Notes under the pieces: generated by a model | Databases searched by the model: none | What the model saw: only the letters and a program-made list of their open reading frames with translations | What the model was told of the DNA's origin: nothing | Part shown: in pieces, positions 43,616 through 52,139 of the stretch | Numbering within the stretch: the first letter of the stretch is position 1 | Layout of the letters: every line of letters starts with the position of its first letter | Assembly (NCBI GenBank): GCA_020247545.1 | Contig: JADCIX010000034.1 | Location: 30,201-94,200 of the forward strand | Source of the DNA: Rhodocyclaceae bacterium | Lineage (GTDB): Bacteria > Pseudomonadota > Gammaproteobacteria > Burkholderiales > Usitatibacteraceae | Reading direction: 5' to 3' | DNA: 64,000 bases | Position numbers and translations under genes: made by a program

Positions 43616-43749
43616 TACAGCACCTTAGCAAACTTAAGAACGGTAACCATAAACACCGCCGCCACCCACAACAATAGCAACGCCAACGTGATGTACTTCC
43701 CCCGTCGGCTGGTTGGAACTGTAGGTGCTGGCTTATGGCTTGTTTCCAT
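43615..43749 (-). CDS. Cytochrome oxidase small assembly protein (CoxD-like)
   Basis: This 44-residue frame starts at ATG 43749 and its TAG overlaps the ctaG GTG by one base. It has a polar Pro/Thr N-terminus, a basic 'SRRGKYITLA' and a single helix 'LALLLLWVAAVFMVTVL'. Small one-helix proteins between ctaD and ctaG are annotated in betaproteobacteria as cytochrome oxidase small assembly proteins. Position and topology match; the function is unproved. Confidence 0.75.
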   Translation of the reverse strand: METSHKPAPTVPTSRRGKYITLALLLLWVAAVFMVTVLKFAKVL

Positions 43750-43771
43750 CGATTAGCTCGGTCGCGCCCGA

Positions 43772-45388
43772 CTAGTGCACGGCCTTTGCGCCACGAAGAT
43801 CAGGCGGCATTTCGAACGTGTGATATGGCACAGGAGAAGGAAGATGGGTCCACTCCAGCGAATCTGCCGAATCCCACTGCCGCTCTTTGGCTTTTTCGCC
43901 TGAACGAATGCAAGAAAAGACGTTATAAACAAATAGAAGCTGGCTAAAGCCGAGTGCAAATGCACCGATCGTGGAAATCATGTTCCACTCCGCAAATTGC
44001 AGCGCATAGTCTGGGATACGACGCGGCATACCGGCGAGACCAAGGAAGTGCTGCGGGAAGAAGGTGACGTTAAACGAAATTGCAGATAACCAGAAATGCC
44101 ATTTGCCAAGCGTTTCGTTGTACATGCGGCCTGTCCACTTGGGTAGCCAGAAATAGACCCCTGCCATCAACGCCCAGATAGCGCCCGGAAACAGCACGTA
44201 GTGAAAGTGTGCGACCACGTAGTACGTATTGTGCAGCGTGATATCGACGGGAACGATCGACAACACAAGGCCCGAGAATCCTCCCAGTGTGAACATACAG
44301 AGAAACCCGATCGCGAACAGCATCGGCGTTTCAAACGTGATCGAGCCACGCCACATGGTCGCAATCCAATTAAAAATTTTCACCCCTGTCGGCACCGCGA
44401 TCAACATCGTTGCGTACATGAAGAACAGCTGGCCCGCCGCCGGCATCCCCACCGTGAACATGTGGTGACCCCAAACGATAAACGAAAGTATTGCAATCGA
44501 AGCCGTCGCATAGACCATCGATGCGTAGCCAAACAACGGCTTGCGCGAGAAAGTCGGAATGATTTGCGACATGATGCCAAAAGCCGGAAGAATCAGAATG
44601 TAGACTTCTGGATGACCGAAGAACCAGAAGATATGCATAAACATCGTCGGGTCGCCACCGCCGGCTGCGTTAAAAAAGGCGGTACCGAAGTGCCGATCGG
44701 TCAACAGCATGGTGATACAACCCGCCAGCACCGGCATCACTGCGATGATGAGATACGCTGTAATCAACCAAGTCCAGACAAACATCGGCATACGCATCAA
44801 TGTCATGCCTGGAGCGCGCATGTTAAGGATCGTGGTGATGATATTGATCGACCCCATGATTGAGGACGCGCCCAAGATATGGATGGCAATGATCGTCATA
44901 TCAACACCAATTCCGCCCTGTGTCGATAACGGCGGGTACAGCGTCCAACCAGAAGCCGCAGCACCGCCCGGGACGAAGAATGAGGCCATCAAGAGAACAG
45001 TAGCGGGAATCATCAACCAGAAAGACCAGTTGTTCATTCTTGGAAAAGCCATATCTGCCGCGCCGATTTGCAGAGGGATGAGCCAGTTGGCGAAGCCCAC
45101 AAATGCCGGCATAACCGCGCCAAAAATCATTACTAATGCGTGCACAGTTGTCAGCGAATTGAATACTTCAGGCTGCACCACCTGCAGGCCGGGGGTGAAT
45201 AGCTCGGCGCGAATCAACAACGCCATCGCACCGCCGACAAAGAACATCAGCAGCGAAAACCAGAGGTACATCGACCCAATGTCTTTGTGGTTGGTGGTGG
45301 TGAAGATCCTTGTCCATGGACCTGGGCCATGATGATCATGGTCGTGCCCGTGATCGTGTGCGTGGTCATGTGTGGTTACAGACGCCAT
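43772..45388 (-). CDS. ctaD: Cytochrome c oxidase subunit I
   Basis: The ATG at 45388 follows CAGGAGAAC; an upstream in-frame ATG adds a leader of 20 residues. The 538-residue protein opens with an unusual His-rich tail ('HDHAHDHGHDHDHHGPG'). Twelve TM helices carry the haem and CuB ligands: 'LTTVHALVMIFGAVMP', 'FWFFGHPEVYILILPAFG' (the CuB His and the covalent Tyr) and 'GHHMFTVGMP'. The haem a and a3 ligands are in 'YYVVAHFHYVLFPG'. This is the catalytic subunit that reduces O2. Confidence 0.97.
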   Translation of the reverse strand: MASVTTHDHAHDHGHDHDHHGPGPWTRIFTTTNHKDIGSMYLWFSLLMFFVGGAMALLIRAELFTPGLQVVQPEVFNSLTTVHALVMIFGAVMPAFVGFANWLIPLQIGAADMAFPRMNNWSFWLMIPATVLLMASFFVPGGAAASGWTLYPPLSTQGGIGVDMTIIAIHILGASSIMGSINIITTILNMRAPGMTLMRMPMFVWTWLITAYLIIAVMPVLAGCITMLLTDRHFGTAFFNAAGGGDPTMFMHIFWFFGHPEVYILILPAFGIMSQIIPTFSRKPLFGYASMVYATASIAILSFIVWGHHMFTVGMPAAGQLFFMYATMLIAVPTGVKIFNWIATMWRGSITFETPMLFAIGFLCMFTLGGFSGLVLSIVPVDITLHNTYYVVAHFHYVLFPGAIWALMAGVYFWLPKWTGRMYNETLGKWHFWLSAISFNVTFFPQHFLGLAGMPRRIPDYALQFAEWNMISTIGAFALGFSQLLFVYNVFSCIRSGEKAKERQWDSADSLEWTHLPSPVPYHTFEMPPDLRGAKAVH

Positions 45389-45462
45389 TCTGTTCTCCTG
45401 AATCGAGTGTTCTCCAGTCCCTGACAATACAGAAACCGGCCATTGCATTCCCTACATCCCGG

Positions 45463-46674
45463 CTATGACTTTCGCTTCGCCTTAATGTCATCCGGTGTTA
45501 CAAACTTGCCTGTACTGTTATCCCAAGAGTTCTTGGTGTAAGTCATCACTGCAGCGATCTCAAAATCAGACAAGCGAGCGAACGAAGCCATTGCCGTACC
45601 AGGTTTTCCGTTCAACAGAATATTGATTTGCCCCTCAGTCGGGCCCAACACAACCTTGGACCCCGAAAGGGCCGGGAAAGTGGGCGGCATACCCTTGCCG
45701 CTAGCCTGATGACAGGTAACACAATTTGCGGCGTACACCTTTTCGCCGGCAGCCTTCAGGTCTACCAGCGTCAACGGCTTGCCTGGTTCAGGGGTCGCAA
45801 CCGCCGCCGGCGTCGCAGCTGCCGCCGCGGCCGGGGCCGCACCCCACCTTGCCTTGGCCTCAGCCACCCACTTTGCATAGTCGGCCTCAGACTTGACCAC
45901 GACCGTAATCGGCATGTAACCGTGGAGTTTTCCACAAATCTGGCTACATTGCCCTTTAAACGTACCAACTTTATCGGCCTTGAACCAGACATCCTTTACA
46001 AAACCAGGAATTCCATACTGGTTAACACCCAGCTGCGGAACATACCAACCGTGAATCACGTCGTTCGATGTAACGAGCAAGCGTACCCTCTTCCCCACGG
46101 GAACAACCATCGGGTTGTCCACTTCCAACAGGTAATCCTTCCCCTTCTCCTCAGTCGCCTTTTCCCCCGGCTGGCCGATTTGAGACCAAGGGGTGGACAA
46201 ACTTGAGTAAAAACCAACTTCTTCAGCGGCGTAGTCATAGCGCCACCCCCACTGATAACCCGTGACCTTTACGGTCATGTCAGGATTGGTTGTGTCCTTC
46301 ATGTCCAACACGGTCTTAGTGGCTGGAATTGCCATGAAGAGCAAGATGACGAATGGGATTACCGTCCAGATGATCTCAATTAACGTGCTCTCGTGGAAAT
46401 TCACGTCTGGCTTTGAGCCATTAGAGCGGCGGAATTTAAAAATCGAATAAAACATCAACGCAAAAACAACGACAAAGATCGCCGCGCAAACGTACAAGAT
46501 GTACATGTGCAGCCCGTAAATCTGCGAGGAGATAGGTGATGCGGGAGCCGCGATGTTGACGTCATACGCAGCCAGCGCAGTCGCCGGACTCACTAGGAAC
46601 GTCAAGCCTATCGAGACCGAACGGGCCAATGCTGCTAGGGCATGCTGTTGACCGTTTGCATTTATAGATTTCAT
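45463..46674 (-). CDS. coxB: Cytochrome c oxidase subunit II fused to cytochrome c (caa3 type)
   Basis: The start at 46674 gives a signal peptide with cleavage near 'ATALAA'; the in-frame upstream codons lie in the 5' region. This 403-residue subunit II has two TM helices, a cupredoxin domain with the CuA motif 'CSQICGKLHGYMP' (C-x3-C-x3-H-x3-M) and a C-terminal cytochrome c domain with 'CVTCHQASGKGMPPTFPAL' (CxxCH). The fusion marks a caa3-type oxidase. It is the first gene of the coxB-ctaD-small ORF-ctaG-DUF2970-coxC operon. Confidence 0.97.
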   Translation of the reverse strand: MKSINANGQQHALAALARSVSIGLTFLVSPATALAAYDVNIAAPASPISSQIYGLHMYILYVCAAIFVVVFALMFYSIFKFRRSNGSKPDVNFHESTLIEIIWTVIPFVILLFMAIPATKTVLDMKDTTNPDMTVKVTGYQWGWRYDYAAEEVGFYSSLSTPWSQIGQPGEKATEEKGKDYLLEVDNPMVVPVGKRVRLLVTSNDVIHGWYVPQLGVNQYGIPGFVKDVWFKADKVGTFKGQCSQICGKLHGYMPITVVVKSEADYAKWVAEAKARWGAAPAAAAAATPAAVATPEPGKPLTLVDLKAAGEKVYAANCVTCHQASGKGMPPTFPALSGSKVVLGPTEGQINILLNGKPGTAMASFARLSDFEIAAVMTYTKNSWDNSTGKFVTPDDIKAKRKS

Positions 46675-46734
46675 TATTTCAAACCTGATTAGTTTTATTG
46701 TCCTGCCATTCAAGAGTTCAACGAACATGGCGGG

Positions 46735-47241
46735 CTAGGAACTCGGACCTGATTGTTTCAAACAAAACGCCAGAGTCGGCATCTGCGCCAGTGCAGCAGC
46801 CAAGTTAGTCAAGTCGCGATCAGTCAAGCTAGCCCCCAGCAACACATCATAACCTGCGTAGGACAATCGCAGACATCGCCTCCCAGCGTTGCCAACCGCA
46901 CTCCACTCAATACGCATCCAAGCTACATTCCCCGTGAGGATGGATGAATTGTTTCCATTTCGCGATTCCCAGCGAAACTTATCTTGCACCACCTCCAGCT
47001 GCTCAAAATCTTGGTCATGTCTCGCAACGACGGCAAACGCGATAATGACCAGCAACGCCTCTAGTCCCGCGAACGGAAGTATGGGCCAAGCTCCAATTGC
47101 GACTGCGACCAAAGAAATCAGGACGGCATTCGCGGCAACCAACCCCACCCACAATCGGCGGCCCCTTGACGTCAATGATCGATTAGGTCGCGCCGACCAA
47201 GAGAAACTGTCACCTTCACACTTAATCGCCGTATGAGCCAA
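46735..47241 (-). CDS. DUF2244 integral membrane protein
   Basis: This protein has two TM helices ('LWVGLVAANAVLISLVAVAI' and 'AGLEALLVIIAFAVVA') followed by a beta-rich soluble part ('FEQLEVVQDKFRWESR', 'VAWMRIEWS', 'LRLSYAGYDVLLGASLTD'). This is the DUF2244 layout, a family often found upstream of coxB. The 5' end is unclear: no ATG is well placed. A TTG at 47241 is used here, and the frame stays open upstream. It lies 60 bases before the coxB start and may be cotranscribed with it. Confidence 0.75.
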   Translation of the reverse strand: MAHTAIKCEGDSFSWSARPNRSLTSRGRRLWVGLVAANAVLISLVAVAIGAWPILPFAGLEALLVIIAFAVVARHDQDFEQLEVVQDKFRWESRNGNNSSILTGNVAWMRIEWSAVGNAGRRCLRLSYAGYDVLLGASLTDRDLTNLAAALAQMPTLAFCLKQSGPSS

Positions 47242-47387
47242 ACGGACGCATCCAAGAAACCAATAAAAATGGCAGCGTCTCGACAACAAAGCGAGCCGCG
47301 CCCAAACCTAAGCCATTTTATCGCACCTGAGGCCCGTGCCGCAATGCGGCACAAGGAAATCTCGCCTTGCACCAGTCTGGTCGGCCC

Positions 47388-47618
47388 CTATTGGAGATAT
47401 CGACCTGTTGGCGATTTGCCGTCGCTACCGTCGAACAGCGGAGCCTCTGCGGACGAACCCGGGATTGAATATTCGCCGGTTGCCCAAGCGCCAAGATCCA
47501 ATATCTGGCAGCGCTCGCTGCAAAACGGCCGAAAGGCGTTTTGGGCCGAGTAAATTGACATACCGCCGCACTTGGGGCAACGGACTTTCTTCGCGGCAGA
47601 TTGAGAGTTTATTGACAT
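47388..47618 (-). CDS. yacG: DNA gyrase inhibitor YacG (zinc-binding)
   Basis: This 76-residue zinc protein has the YacG pattern: 'VRCPKCGGMSIYS', then 'FRPFCSERCQILDLGAWATG', giving a four-Cys zinc site, and 'EYSIPGSS'. E. coli YacG binds GyrB and blocks DNA binding. It lies 12 bases downstream of zapD in the same direction, the usual coaE-zapD-yacG arrangement. The C-terminus is longer than the core family. Confidence 0.93.
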   Translation of the reverse strand: MSINSQSAAKKVRCPKCGGMSIYSAQNAFRPFCSERCQILDLGAWATGEYSIPGSSAEAPLFDGSDGKSPTGRYLQ

Positions 47619-47630
47619 ACCTTTAGATCA

Positions 47631-48395
47631 TCAAAGGCTGCAGTACGCCAACTCAAACTCCACATCGCGTTCGTAGACCTTGGTGCGCTGCACACTTCCT
47701 GGAAGGATAAAACGAATATTGAGCGCATATTTATTGGCGCTGATCTCCGGTACGCACTGTAGTTCGTGTGGTAGTTTCAGGCGAAGCATATGTACTGCCC
47801 GTTCCATGGGCATCTGCTGAAAGACCCCGCGGAAAGCGATCAGCGGAAGCGTCTTGCCACTCTCGCGCAGCACGCGAAGTACGATTCTGAGCGCGACACC
47901 AATCGATGCTAACGGCTCTAGCCATGCCGAAAGATCAGCTCGTCGGGCGGTGCCGTCTGAATGCAGCCAGTGATGAAATGACGGCAAATCGAACTCACAT
48001 GTGCCGCCTGGGATCGCCGCACGTTGCTTAATCGTCATCAGCCATTCATTTTCCCGCAAATGTTGGCCAGTCTTTCCCGACGAGGCGAGTAACGCGGCGA
48101 ACGCCGCTTCGATTTCTTCGACCACTGTATCGAGTTTTTCGACGGATATAGCGGGGTTCGAGCGCAATGTTTCCAAAAACAGCCGCTGGCGGTCGAGTTC
48201 CTGGAGCAGATCTGACTTTAGGTCGCCTCGACTCGATACTTCCAAAATCTCGAAAATACCGACTAATGCCGCTTGATGGTCGAGCGGAGAAGCTTTGTCA
48301 ATAAAGAATGCTACTCGGTCGTAGAGATCTTCAAGCCGCAACAGCGTGCGGATACGCTCATTCAGCGGATATTCGTAAGTGATCACGACCAGCAT
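47631..48395 (-). CDS. zapD: Cell division protein ZapD
   Basis: This 254-residue cytoplasmic protein bundles FtsZ filaments. It opens 'ITYEYPLNERIRTLLRLEDL' and contains 'SPLDHQAALVGIFEILEV', 'RSNPAISVEKLDTVV' and 'EFDLPSFHHWLHSDGTARRADLSAWLEPL'. These are conserved ZapD/YacF blocks. It lies between coaE and yacG. The predicted length is the family norm. Confidence 0.95.
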   Translation of the reverse strand: MLVVITYEYPLNERIRTLLRLEDLYDRVAFFIDKASPLDHQAALVGIFEILEVSSRGDLKSDLLQELDRQRLFLETLRSNPAISVEKLDTVVEEIEAAFAALLASSGKTGQHLRENEWLMTIKQRAAIPGGTCEFDLPSFHHWLHSDGTARRADLSAWLEPLASIGVALRIVLRVLRESGKTLPLIAFRGVFQQMPMERAVHMLRLKLPHELQCVPEISANKYALNIRFILPGSVQRTKVYERDVEFELAYCSL

Positions 48396-48478
48396 TAGCT
48401 CATAGAATGGCCCAGCTACTGAATCGTGCTAGGGCAAATAATATTTTGAACCATCGCTGTCGGCTTCGCAAATTTGTC

Positions 48479-49129
48479 TCAACTTCTAACATTTTCGATT
48501 TTCCGCGTGTAACGGCGGTGGAAAGTGTCGACCGTCCTATCCAGCGCCAAAAGGTCCCCGCCGTTCCAAATTACATCGTCGGCGAGTTGAAGGCGCACGT
48601 TCCGCGAGATTTGCGCCTGAACCACCTGAACAATCGCCTCCACAGGGAGGCCAGACCGCCTAGCCGCTCTTGCAATTTGTGTGCTTTCTGCACAATCAAT
48701 CACCAACGTCCGCCAGAGTTTCCAGCGGAAAGACATTCGCTCAAACAATAGCGGGATCGCAAGCAAGACGTAGGCGTGCTGATATCCTTCATCGCCGCGC
48801 AATAGTGCGAGTTCGCGATCTACGGCGGCCGCGATCTCCGGGTGCAGGACAGCTTCCAGTTTTTTCCGCGCAGCAGGATCAGCAAACACCAGTTCGCGCA
48901 TTGCCGCGCGATCCATCGCCCCTTGTCTATCAATGACCTGCGGCCCGAACGCTCGGACAATATCAGGGATCGCCGCCCCCGATTTTCCTGTTAGGGTGTG
49001 TGAAATCTGATCAGCATCTATCACTCGCACGCCGCGCGCCATAAAACAATCCGCAGCCGCCGACTTACCTGAGCCGATACCGCCGCTTAGTCCGATGACG
49101 CGCAGCGAATCCTTTTTAGGAGCGCCCAA
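48479..49129 (-). CDS. coaE: Dephospho-CoA kinase
   Basis: The chosen TTG at 49129 gives 216 residues with a short N-terminus before the P-loop; this overlaps the pilD 3' end by 14 bases. A start at 49180 would overlap by 65. The kinase adds the 3'-phosphate to dephospho-CoA in the last step of CoA synthesis. The P-loop is 'IGLSGGIGSGKSAAADCF', 'RVIDADQISHTLTG' follows, and the lid block is 'HPEIAAAVDRELALL'. The neighbours pilD and zapD are the conserved context. Confidence 0.93.
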   Translation of the reverse strand: MGAPKKDSLRVIGLSGGIGSGKSAAADCFMARGVRVIDADQISHTLTGKSGAAIPDIVRAFGPQVIDRQGAMDRAAMRELVFADPAARKKLEAVLHPEIAAAVDRELALLRGDEGYQHAYVLLAIPLLFERMSFRWKLWRTLVIDCAESTQIARAARRSGLPVEAIVQVVQAQISRNVRLQLADDVIWNGGDLLALDRTVDTFHRRYTRKIENVRS

Positions 49130-49997
49130 GCGACCAATACCAGCGATTGATTTCCGCGCCCCAAACCAACGCGATGACACCGGCAGCCGCTAGATACGGG
49201 CCAAAAGGAATCTTTGCCCCTTTCTCGCGACCGTAAAGTAAAATACCGACAACACCGACGACTGCCCCAACGGCTGCCGACAGCAAAATCACCTGTCCAA
49301 GCATCTGCCACCCAAGCCAGGCGCCGATGGCACTGAGCAACTTGAAGTCGCCATAACCCATACCCTCCTTACCGGTGGTTAGCTTAAATACCCAGTAAAC
49401 CAACCATAGCGCCAGGTAGCCGCCTACGGCACCAAACACAGCCGACGGCAGCGTAGTGAAGGTTCCGGGAACATTGACTATCAAGCCCAACCAAAGCAGC
49501 GGGAGGGTGATATCGTCGGGCAGAAGCGTCGTATCCGCATCGATAAACGTCAATGCAATCATCGCCCAAACCAGCACAATTGCCGCAAACGCTTGGGCAC
49601 CAAAACCGAATTTCCAAGCCAGCAGCGCAGTGAGTATTCCCGTTATCGCTTCTACAACTGGGTAACGCACGCCAATCGGTGCCTTGCAAGCTGAACACTT
49701 CCCACCCAGTACGACGTAGCTCAGCACAGGAATGTTCTCAATTGCGGTGATCTGATGGCCACAAGAGGGACAAGCCGACCGAGGGGAAACAAGGTTGTAC
49801 TTAGGGCTGTTCGCCTGTGTTTCCGCTTGTTCGGGATGCAGATATTCGACACATTGCTGTTTCCAATCGGCTTCCATCATCTTTGGCAGACGATAAATAA
49901 CGACGTTGAGAAAGCTACCTACAAGCAAGCCGAGCAAGCCGAGGGTTGAGACAAAGAACCATAAATTTGTCCGTAACGCGTCGATCAGATCCATCAT
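49116..49997 (-). CDS. pilD: Type IV prepilin peptidase/methyltransferase
   Basis: This 293-residue polytopic aspartic protease cleaves and N-methylates type IV prepilins. An N-terminal segment with 'GSFLNVVIYRLP' precedes the cytoplasmic zinc domain with two Cys pairs ('CPSCGHQITA' and 'CSACKAPIGVRYP'). The catalytic Asp residues lie in 'FIDADTTLLPD' and 'GMGYGDFKLLSAIGAWLGW' (GxGD). Eight TM helices are predicted. It lies 99 bases downstream of pilC and appears intact, unlike pilB upstream. Confidence 0.97.
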   Translation of the reverse strand: MMDLIDALRTNLWFFVSTLGLLGLLVGSFLNVVIYRLPKMMEADWKQQCVEYLHPEQAETQANSPKYNLVSPRSACPSCGHQITAIENIPVLSYVVLGGKCSACKAPIGVRYPVVEAITGILTALLAWKFGFGAQAFAAIVLVWAMIALTFIDADTTLLPDDITLPLLWLGLIVNVPGTFTTLPSAVFGAVGGYLALWLVYWVFKLTTGKEGMGYGDFKLLSAIGAWLGWQMLGQVILLSAAVGAVVGVVGILLYGREKGAKIPFGPYLAAAGVIALVWGAEINRWYWSLGRS

Positions 49998-50096
49998 AAG
50001 TTCTTAAGTTGAATGTGGCGAATCGCGGAAAGCTTGTGTCCCTCGATCAAGCCGGTGCCCAAGTGGCGAGAAGCGCGTCCTACATCTGACCTGCGG

Positions 50097-51320
50097 CTAA
50101 ACCACTTGACCCATCTTAAAGATCGGCAAATACATGGCAATGACAAGGCCGCCGATGATTACGCCCAACACGGCCATGATCAATGGTTCCATCAGGCTAG
50201 ATAGTGCATCAACTGCGTCATCGACTTCACGCTCAAAGAAGTCTGCGACTTTGCCAAGCATGCCGTCAAGCGCACCCGACTCTTCGCCGATGGCGCACAT
50301 CTGCAAAACCATATTGGGGAAAACCCCGGCGTTTTGCATGGAAACCGTAAGGCTGGAACCGGTCGATACTTCCTGCTGAATCTTCTTCGTCGCCATCATG
50401 TAAACACGATTCCCCGCCGCCCCAGCCACCGAATCGAGCGCTTCGACTAACGGGACCCCCGCAGCGAACATGGTCGACAGCGTTCTGGTCCATCGTGCGA
50501 TGGTCGCCTTGCGTACCATGTCGCCAACGACCGGTGCCTTGAGCATCAATCGATCCATTGCAAATTGCATTTTTTCACTGCGCTTTAGTGCATTAGTAAA
50601 CAACCAGAACGCGAGACCGATGCCGCCAAAAATCAACCACCAGTAGGCGGTAAATATCTCGGAAATTTGCATCACCACCAGCGTAGGTGCCGGTAGATTT
50701 GCCCCGAACCCCTGGAACAGTTCTTTAAATTGCGGGATCACAAAAATCATAATGACCGCAGTAACGATGAATGCGACCACTAGAATCGAAACCGGATAAA
50801 ACAGGGCTTTCTTTATCTTGCCGCGAATGGCCAGCATTTTCTCCTTGTAGGTCGCGAGGCGATCCAACAAGGAATCGAGAATACCGGCCTGTTCACCTGC
50901 TTGCACTAGGTTACAAAAAAGGTTGTCGAAGTAAAGCGGATACTTTCGGAACGACTGCGCCAAACTGGAGCCGGTCTCAACTTCTGTCTTGATCTCCAGC
51001 AGCAATCTCGTCACCGAAGGGTTGCTATGCCCTTTGGCCACGATATCGAAGGCCTGTAGAAGCGGCACACCGGCTTTCATCATCGTTGCCAGTTGGCGCG
51101 TGAAGAACGTGATGTCATTTTCCGTGATCTTTTTGCCGCTACCGCTGGATGCTCTTTTGACCTTGGCGTTTTGAATGCCTTGCCTGCGCAGCGTTACGTT
51201 GACGATGTTCTCACCGGAGGCACGCATCTCCCCCTTTACGAGTTTGCCGGTCTTGTCTTTGCCTTCCCAAGTGTAGAGATAAACTTTTACATCTTTTGAC
51301 GGTTTTGCGACAGCAGCCAT
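50097..51320 (-). CDS. pilC: Type IV pilus inner-membrane platform protein PilC
   Basis: This 407-residue platform protein of the T2SSF family has two repeated domains. The first has 'FTRQLATMMKAGVPLLQAFDI' and the second 'WTRTLSTMFAAGVPLVEALDS' and 'VLQMCAIGEESGALDGML'. Three TM helices separate them. It links the pilus assembly ATPase to the pilus base. It lies just 3 bases downstream of the pilB remnant. The gene itself is intact and the family length is normal, although its motor gene is broken. Confidence 0.96.
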   Translation of the reverse strand: MAAVAKPSKDVKVYLYTWEGKDKTGKLVKGEMRASGENIVNVTLRRQGIQNAKVKRASSGSGKKITENDITFFTRQLATMMKAGVPLLQAFDIVAKGHSNPSVTRLLLEIKTEVETGSSLAQSFRKYPLYFDNLFCNLVQAGEQAGILDSLLDRLATYKEKMLAIRGKIKKALFYPVSILVVAFIVTAVIMIFVIPQFKELFQGFGANLPAPTLVVMQISEIFTAYWWLIFGGIGLAFWLFTNALKRSEKMQFAMDRLMLKAPVVGDMVRKATIARWTRTLSTMFAAGVPLVEALDSVAGAAGNRVYMMATKKIQQEVSTGSSLTVSMQNAGVFPNMVLQMCAIGEESGALDGMLGKVADFFEREVDDAVDALSSLMEPLIMAVLGVIIGGLVIAMYLPIFKMGQVV

Positions 51321-51323
51321 AAC

Positions 51324-52064
51324 TTACTCCTTTGATGATTTGTCTGCGCGCGGCAAATATCGCGGGCTCGACAAAGCACATACCCCAAGTCTATTCATTG
51401 GTAACTGGCTCCACCTTTCAAGCGAGATCGGTCCGACTTTGGCCTTTTCCAATCCAGACCGGCATAAAGTACGCACAGCTTCGCACACCGCTTGGTCGGC
51501 AATGTCAATCGATGTCTCGCATTTCATGATGATTTCCGTCATTTCTTCAGAGACTAGCGCTGCTTGATAAATGCCCAGACGCCCTTTGTGAACGCTATTC
51601 TTGCATATGTGCCAATCGACCGACTGACAGGCCTGGCGTACGCCGCCGAGATAGTCAGACTCAAAACCAGCCCGCGGCAGCGTGTCCTGCGGGATGTCGA
51701 TTGGTCTTGTACAGGAATTTAGTCTAAGTGTTGGCTGCTCATTTGAGGCACCCCCATTGATCGCGTCCAGCAACAATTGAATTACCCTCTGCGAGCCGAT
51801 CAGCTTGGTAGCAGCCCGGGTGGTCGGCAACTGCTCTAATTCGAACCCACGTAGGTCCAGCGGGGGCGCACCAAAAGCTGCTGATGCGAACAATGCTAGG
51901 TCTGTCGTGGTCAATTTTCTTGGCTGGAGTAACCGCTTGACAGAGGAGACACCCGCTTTGTGGGCCTCCGGTCGACTCGTATTGCCATCGGCTTGCACAA
52001 GTTGTCCCTGCCTAACCACTGCACGCACAAGTGGACTCAGCATTGAAGTTGCGACAGCGGCCAT
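51324..52064 (-). pseudogene. pilB: pilB remnant: type IV pilus assembly ATPase lacking the whole ATPase core
   Basis: The 246-codon frame contains pieces of PilB (about 570 residues) in order. Residues 1-95 are the MshEN-type N-terminus ('LTTTDLALFASAAFG', 'TKLIGSQRVI'). Residues 97-108 ('LLLDAINGGASN') correspond to a block about 90 residues further on. Residues 114-217 ('RPIDIPQDTLPRAGF', 'KGRLGIYQ', 'VSEEMTEIIM') are the C-terminus. Walker A, Asp, Walker B and His boxes are gone. Two Cys of the zinc pairs are lost. Near 51415 a frameshift hides the original end: the next frame reads V-E-P-V-T-N-E-stop (TAG at 51391-51393), as in PilB. Confidence 0.88.
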
Positions 52065-52139
52065 AGGCTAGTCACAGAATCCGCAAAGATAGTCAACCAA
52101 CAGCATGATGCTATGTCGATAACTCTTTGTAAAGAAATG

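Noticed and set aside
47233..47553. A 106-codon plus-strand frame across the DUF2244 and yacG genes
   Set aside because: It is antisense to yacG and to the start of the DUF2244 gene and has no family features.
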